Source of the DNA: JANXXV01 sp038230275 | GTDB taxonomy: Bacteria > Acidobacteriota > Terriglobia > Bryobacterales > Bryobacteraceae | Length of the DNA: 11,162 bases | Direction: 5' to 3' | Assembly: GCA_038230275.1 (NCBI GenBank) | Contig: JBBRNO010000184.1 | Location: forward strand, 1 to 11,162 | Part shown: positions 8,401-11,162 of the stretch, piece by piece | Layout of the letters: the number at the start of each line of letters is the position of its first letter | Numbering within the stretch: position 1 is the stretch's first letter | Notes under the pieces: generated by a model | The model's database searches: none | What the model saw: only the letters and a program-made list of their open reading frames with translations | What the model was told of the DNA's origin: nothing | Position numbers and translations under genes: made by a program

Positions 8401-8933
8401 TTGATGCTAGAGTCCTGCTGACCGTTGTTGACGCCCGGTACGTAGTTGATGAAGTTCTCGGGGTTGCGGAAGCCGCCGCTTACGAACAGCGGCGCATCTT
8501 TCATGAATTTGGGCTGGAATACAGTACCGGTGTCGCTGGTTTCCGTGGAGATTAATGGAGTTTGGGCAGTCACCTCCACCGTTTGCTGGGTTTCGCCCAC
8601 CGTCAACATGATATTGGCGGTGGAGCGGGTTGCTACAGCGATGTTGATTCCGGATTGGCGCGTGCGTTTGAACCCGCGCTGTTCCACCTCGAGTGTGTAG
8701 GAGCCGATCGGAAGGCTGGGATACTCGTAGAGCCCGTCCTTATTGGTCGTGGCGGGCAGCGATACTTGCGTGGCATTGTTGATCAGCAGCACCTTCGCGC
8801 CTAAAACAACGCCTTCCGACGGGTCGGTAACACGGCCGGCGAGGGAGCCCGTATCTGACTGCGCGAGGGCCACGCCGGCGATCAGGGCGACTAGCAAAGA
8901 TCCCCTAAACAAAACTTGAGTGAATGCACGCAT
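5481..8933 (-). CDS. TonB-dependent receptor-like outer membrane protein with carboxypeptidase-regulatory-like domain
   Basis: This is a protein of 1150 residues. The start ATG 8933 has GGAGA five bases upstream and opens a signal peptide (MRAFTQVLFRGSLLVALIAG, then VALA and a likely cut before QS at residue 24/25). Earlier in-frame starts at 8945 and 9011 would spoil that signal and run into the promoter. Residues about 26-120 form a carboxypeptidase-regulatory-like Ig fold (GSLAGRVTDPSEG near 29-41, NKDGLYEYPSLPIGSYTLEV near 64-83). A plug-like region at about 120-260 includes INGGARRSKEILIDGASHTN and TRSGSNTLHGNVFDFLR. The rest is beta-barrel strands, ending ALKLNF with the terminal Phe used for outer-membrane insertion. 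This is the Oar/TonB-receptor-like class greatly expanded in Acidobacteriota; substrates are usually unknown, perhaps glycans or peptides. It is transcribed alone and divergently from the second padR. Confidence 0.92.
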   Translation of the reverse strand: MRAFTQVLFRGSLLVALIAGVALAQSDTGSLAGRVTDPSEGVVLGAKVLLINNATQVSLPATTNKDGLYEYPSLPIGSYTLEVEQRGFKRTRQSGINIAVATRSTANIMLTVGETQQTVEVTAQTPLISTETSDTGTVFQPKFMKDAPLFVSGGFRNPENFINYVPGVNNGQQDSSINGGARRSKEILIDGASHTNPESGGVAFVSNGGIGSVEMYGEFKVLTSNFSAEYGHSGGGIEVFVTRSGSNTLHGNVFDFLRNDKFDAAGWTVNQRRPFLGKSKVRQNEYGVSAGGPVFIPKLYNGKNRTFWYFTWNGYKQNNGGGTAILSVPTAKMKQGDFSELGSRLIYDPATTRTVNGQLVRDPFPNNIIPKNRWSSVSSNMLSLIPDPTAPGISGNYAGTTLSTVDRNIYSIKGDHSFSDRHRISGLYSWQRLNQLATANLPGPLASGSVTHDVPDITRLNHDFIFTPTLFNHVTFGLSRYQSIFSQLPAQLQDWANKLGLKGVATNGSQSFPIVTFTDSLTPFGTNPKNRGAQQNWTYDAMDGLTWVRGRHEFKFGFEYRRGRTFQDPFDDSYAQGLFNFNSLQTANPSSRGNTGYSFASFLLGGPNDARRDFNTKGVNIIYGYRSGYVNDNWKITSRLTLNLGLRYEIFIPRTDTNLTLSAFDPTIPNPGAGNRLGALSFAGTGTGRNGHVRFGDIYWNNLGPRIGGAYQLTPKTVIRAGYGMYFSAANGNTGGGCFPCGWGVSASPTPTSPDGIAPAFNWDSGFLVPPGFLPPPIINPSYANGQTVLVLSKEDGLAGRIQNWQVNVQRELPMAFLLDVAYLGSKGSRLNSYVPYNQVDPKYLSLGSLLSANITDPRVVAAGFQLPYPGFAGTLAQSLRPYPQYNNIIHTYLGVGGLTYNALQTKLEKRFSSLTLLAAYTWEKNIEINGAFTQTGNGTAPQDQYNLGAEKALSIHDIPHTLNLVYAYDLPFGHGRKYLASAHPVVSAVVGGWTIAGIHQYRSGSLIQIGAPVNTLGTGVLFTPALRANTTGSAIQTGVDRTSLDPNNPGVRWLNRTAFSIPGAYQFGSAAPFLNDVRNPPFFTEALSLVKRFKIRERADVEYRADISNVLNRTSFGGINVNLSDPNFGRATGVQQGPRIIQMALKLNF

Positions 8934-8963
8934 GACAATCTCCATTTCTAGGCACAAGGTGGA

Positions 8964-8992
8964 ACGATATTGACATCTACCGCGAATGTCAA
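8964..8992 (-). promoter_or_regulatory. Promoter of the TonB-receptor-like gene
   Basis: On the minus strand, TTGACA (8992-8987) is a perfect -35 box. It is 17 nt from TATCGT (8969-8964), a 4/6 -10 box. Transcription would begin near 8957, giving a leader of about 24 nt that contains the GGAGA ribosome binding site at 8943-8939. Spacing and placement are ideal. Confidence 0.6.
8970..8992. promoter_or_regulatory. Palindromic operator candidate overlapping the receptor promoter
   Basis: TTGACAT (8970-8976) and ATGTCAA (8986-8992) form a perfect 7-bp inverted repeat around a 9-bp centre. The palindrome covers the whole -35 box and the spacer, ending next to the -10 box, so a bound dimeric regulator would exclude RNA polymerase. 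The ACAT/ATGT half-sites recall the ATGT/ACAT core of known PadR operators, though arranged differently. The PadR encoded next door is a natural but unproven candidate. Confidence 0.55.
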
Positions 8993-8994
8993 TC

Positions 8995-9022
8995 CATAGT
9001 CTTATCTTCATAATCTTATCTT
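8995..9022. repeat. Two tandem 14-bp direct repeats upstream of the receptor promoter
   Basis: CATAGTCTTATCTT (8995-9008) is followed directly by CATAATCTTATCTT (9009-9022); they differ at one base. They begin two bases upstream of the -35 box of the receptor promoter. Their position suggests an activator or UP-element-like site; 14 bp is not a whole number of helical turns, so the two copies would face somewhat different sides of the DNA. Confidence 0.55.
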
Positions 9023-9037
9023 GTCAAGCCTCTGAAA

Positions 9038-9067
9038 AGGACCTAGAACCCAGCGAGGTAAGGTCCT
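9038..9067. repeat. Hairpin/inverted repeat between the divergent promoters
   Basis: AGGACCT (9038-9044) and AGGTCCT (9061-9067) form a perfect 7-bp inverted repeat. Inside it, ACC (9048-9050) and GGT (9057-9059) can extend the structure around a CAGCGA loop. It could be a second operator shared by the divergent genes or an incidental hairpin. Confidence 0.4.
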
Positions 9068-9084
9068 GATAGCTACCGTCAATG

Positions 9085-9093
9085 TGATATAAG
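9085..9093 (+). promoter_or_regulatory. Candidate extended -10 promoter of the second padR
   Basis: TGATATAAG matches the extended -10 pattern TGNTATAAT at all but the last base. No good -35 is present, which extended -10 promoters tolerate. Transcription would start near 9100, giving a leader of about 125 nt. A second TATAAG occurs at 9123-9128, so the assignment is tentative. Confidence 0.3.
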
Positions 9094-9225
9094 GCCACCG
9101 GCGGGTCTGAAATGATTCGCAATATAAGTCTATTGAGCCATCCCTGCCGGGCGCGGTAGCGGGCGAACTCATATTTTTCGACGTTCGGGGAACACTTGCT
9201 CCGGTCGAGCATCTATGGGAGCATT

Positions 9226-9576
9226 ATGGGAATGCCGAAGCATTCACTAGACGGCGAAATGCTGCAGGGTACTCTCGATCTGTTGATCCTGCAGACTCTC
9301 GCCGTAGGCGCGGCTCACGGACATACGATTGCGCATGTGATCGAAAAGAGATCTGACGAAGTGCTGCAAGTCGAGCACGGATCGCTCTATCCGGCGCTAC
9401 ATCGTTTGGAGGATCGCCGGTGGATCGCATCGTTTCAGGGAACTTCGGAAAACAATCGAAAAGCCAAGTATTACAGGCTTACGCCGCTGGGACGTAAGCA
9501 ACTCGCGGCGAAAACGGATCGCTGGGCGAGGCTGGTGGAAGCAGTCAATCGCGTACTGCGTCCGGCGGAGGAATAG
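9226..9576 (+). CDS. PadR family transcriptional regulator
   Basis: This 116-residue winged-helix regulator has the PadR layout: MLQGTLDLLILQTLAVGAAH (12-31), a GHTIAHVIE helix, the hallmark VEHGSLYPALHRLEDRRWI (49-67), and KYYRLTPLGRKQLA (81-94) with a short dimerisation helix to the end. It differs clearly from the first PadR in this window, although both share GSLYPAL and GRKQLAA. ATG 9226 has GGGAG four bases upstream; ATG 9232 (MPKHSLDGEML) is equally plausible and matches the usual family start, while a TTG at 9196 is less likely. Its TAG stop shares one base with the permease GTG, so the two are translationally coupled. It probably represses its own operon and perhaps the divergent receptor gene (inference). 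Confidence 0.9.
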   Translation: MGMPKHSLDGEMLQGTLDLLILQTLAVGAAHGHTIAHVIEKRSDEVLQVEHGSLYPALHRLEDRRWIASFQGTSENNRKAKYYRLTPLGRKQLAAKTDRWARLVEAVNRVLRPAEE

Positions 9577-11162
9577 TGTCCTGGTTGCGATTCGTTCGGC
9601 GCCGAAGATGGCATGAGGAACGGCAGCGCGAGATCCTTGAGTATCTGGATCTTGAGACCGACGAAAACATCGTGCGGGGAATGCATCCAAAATCGGCGCG
9701 CGAGGCGGCGCATCGAAAATTTGGCAATCGGACCTTGGTCCAGGAGGACATCTACCAGATGAACAGCTTGAATACTTTCGAGGCTCTATGGCAGGACGTG
9801 CGGTACGGCTGGCGCCTGCTGTGGAAGAACCCGGGGATCACAGCGGTAGCGCTGCTCTCGCTCGCGCTCGGTATCGGCGCGACCACGTGCATGTTTAGCG
9901 TGATCTACGGGGTGCTGATCGCGCCCTATCCGTACGCGAAGACAAATGAGATTTGGGCTCCGGAAATTCGCGATGCTAAGAATCCAAAGAACAGGCGCGG
10001 CGTATTTCTGCCTTACGAATTCAAGGAACTGGAGAAGCTGCCGGGAGTTTCGTTGGCGATGGGAACACGTCCGGAAGGAGCGCTGCTGACGGGAGACCGG
10101 GCTCCGGAGACCATTTTGACTCCGCTGGTGACGCCGGGCGCGTTCGATTTCCTGGGTGTGAAGCCGGTGCTGGGGCGGACGATCGGCTCGGGCGATTGGC
10201 GGCCCAACGGAGATGCGGAAGACGTGATCGTGCTCTCGTACAAGGCGTGGTTCCGCTATTTTGACGGAAGTCCGGAGGCGCTGGGGAAGACGCTGGTCAT
10301 CAACGATCGCAAGGTAACGGTGATCGGTGTCATGCCGCCGCGGTTCGGCTGGTTCACCGGCGATGGCGGCTGGATGCCGTTCACCAAAAATCCGACGCCG
10401 GAGCGCTGGGTGCTCCCGATTGTGCGGCTCAGGCCAGGGAGCACCAGTGCAGTGGTGACGGAACAGCTCCAAGCGGTCGAAAGCCGTTTGCAAGCCGACC
10501 ATCCGAGCGATTTTCCGAAAAATTCCAGCGTGCTGATTCACTTGAACAACTACATGGACATCACGGTGGCGTCCGGCGATATGAGCAACAGTTTGATGCT
10601 GCTGTTCGGCGCGGTGGGATTTCTCCTGCTCATCGCCTGCGCGAATGTAGCGAATTTGCAAATGGCACGGGCCACCTCGCGATCGCGCGAGATCGCGCTG
10701 CGCATGTCCATCGGAGCATCGCGCAGAAGAGTGTTGCGGCAGCTGCTGACGGAAAGTATGCTGCTTTCGGTCACCGGAGGCTTGTTAGGGGTGGCAGTAG
10801 CGATCGCTTTGACCAAGCTCGTAGTTGCGATCATGCCGGATTTTTACGTGCCCAACGAGGCGCGCATTACGGTGAACGCATACGCACTGGCATTCTCGGC
10901 CGCGGTTTCGATCGCGACTGGTATTTTGTTCGGGCTGGTTCCCGCGCTGCAATGCTCGAGGCCGGACCTGGTGGAGGATCTGAAGGCTACGGGCAAGGGC
11001 ACAAGCGATTCGAGCGCAGGTGGAAAACGCGCGGAGCGCTGGTCGTCGTCGAAGTGGCGCTGTCGGTGGTCCTGCTGGTCGGGGCGAGCTTAACGATTCG
11101 CGGATTCGTCGATCTGCAGCGAGTCGAGGTGGGGTTTAATCCGGACCACACGGTGATGGTCA
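9576..11162 (+). CDS. ABC transporter permease, MacB/FtsX type (ADOP family), frameshifted and cut by window end
   Basis: The start GTG overlaps the padR TAG by one base and has GGAGG four bases upstream. The first 484 residues show an N-terminal prefix (about 10-60, with REAAHRKFGN), a membrane helix at about 87-113, a periplasmic MacB core at about 115-335 with GKTLVINDRKVTVIGVMPPR (237-256), and FtsX helices at about 340-362, 393-417 and 437-460. The coupling motif REIALRMSIGASRRRVLRQL sits at 371-390. After the A-run 11024-11027 the frame ends in a nonsense tail (TAA at 11091). The expected continuation, TRGALVVVEVALSVVLLVGA then SLTIRGF, lies in the -1 frame and stays open to the window end. 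One missing A would account for this. The second permease half is outside the window. Either a sequencing error or a real mutation could be the cause. Confidence 0.85.

Noticed and set aside
8934..9011. Upstream in-frame starts (9011 and 8945) for the receptor gene
   Set aside because: They would put a charged stretch before the signal peptide and overlap the promoter and palindrome; ATG 8933 has the GGAGA site at ideal spacing.
9024..9212. A 62-codon minus-strand frame between the receptor gene and the second padR
   Set aside because: No recognisable domain and no ribosome binding site; it covers the hairpin and the candidate padR promoter, so regulatory DNA is the better explanation.
9786..10661. 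A 291-codon minus-strand frame opposite the second permease
   Set aside because: Arg/Gln/His-rich shadow of the permease with no recognisable domain.
1..11162. CRISPR arrays, tRNA or rRNA genes
   Set aside because: No regularly spaced repeats and no tRNA or rRNA signatures were found by reading.

Overview
The window looks like chromosome of an acidobacterium (Acidobacteriota, probably the Bryobacterales/Solibacter side). That reading is inferred from family content. Two genes encode long MacB/FtsX-type permeases without an ATPase, of the kind called acidobacterial duplicated orphan permeases (ADOP), and each sits directly behind a small PadR-family regulator. Between them lies a large outer-membrane protein with an N-terminal carboxypeptidase-regulatory-like domain and a TonB-receptor-like barrel, another family strongly expanded in this phylum.

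Layout. At 1-474 (minus) is the N-terminal part of an IS630-family transposase, cut by the window edge. At 714-3571 (plus) is a padR-permease operon with an 11-nt intergenic gap and a clear ribosome binding site. From about 3572 to 5480 is a 1.9-kb decayed stretch: small hairpins, the C-terminal remnant of a GNAT acetyltransferase (minus), a doubtful coiled-coil ORF (minus), an intact 53-codon Gly/Leu-rich membrane miniprotein (minus, 4946-5107) and the 3' end of a group II intron (plus, domain V near 5326-5358) with a mutated catalytic helix. At 5481-8933 (minus) is the TonB-receptor-like protein. At 9226-11162 (plus) is the second padR-permease pair, overlapping by one base. Its permease runs off the window and carries an apparent one-base deletion in an A-run near 11024-11027.

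Regulation. The intergenic region between the divergent receptor gene and the second padR is the richest regulatory DNA here. The receptor has a TTGACA-N17-TATCGT promoter whose -35 box and spacer form a perfect palindrome (7-bp arms, 9-bp centre). Directly upstream are two tandem 14-bp direct repeats, then a separate 7-bp-arm inverted repeat, then an extended -10 facing the second padR. This suggests a locally controlled divergent promoter pair, with the neighbouring PadR protein as one candidate ligand; that link is inference.

How the genes may work together. PadR proteins usually repress a neighbouring membrane or export gene until a small molecule or stress relieves them. The permeases probably act in envelope transport or mechanotransmission with an ATPase encoded elsewhere, and the barrel protein probably handles an external substrate. 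No substrate can be read from the sequence. I saw no clearly novel multi-gene system; the most noteworthy items are the operator architecture, the degraded group II intron and the permease frameshift.
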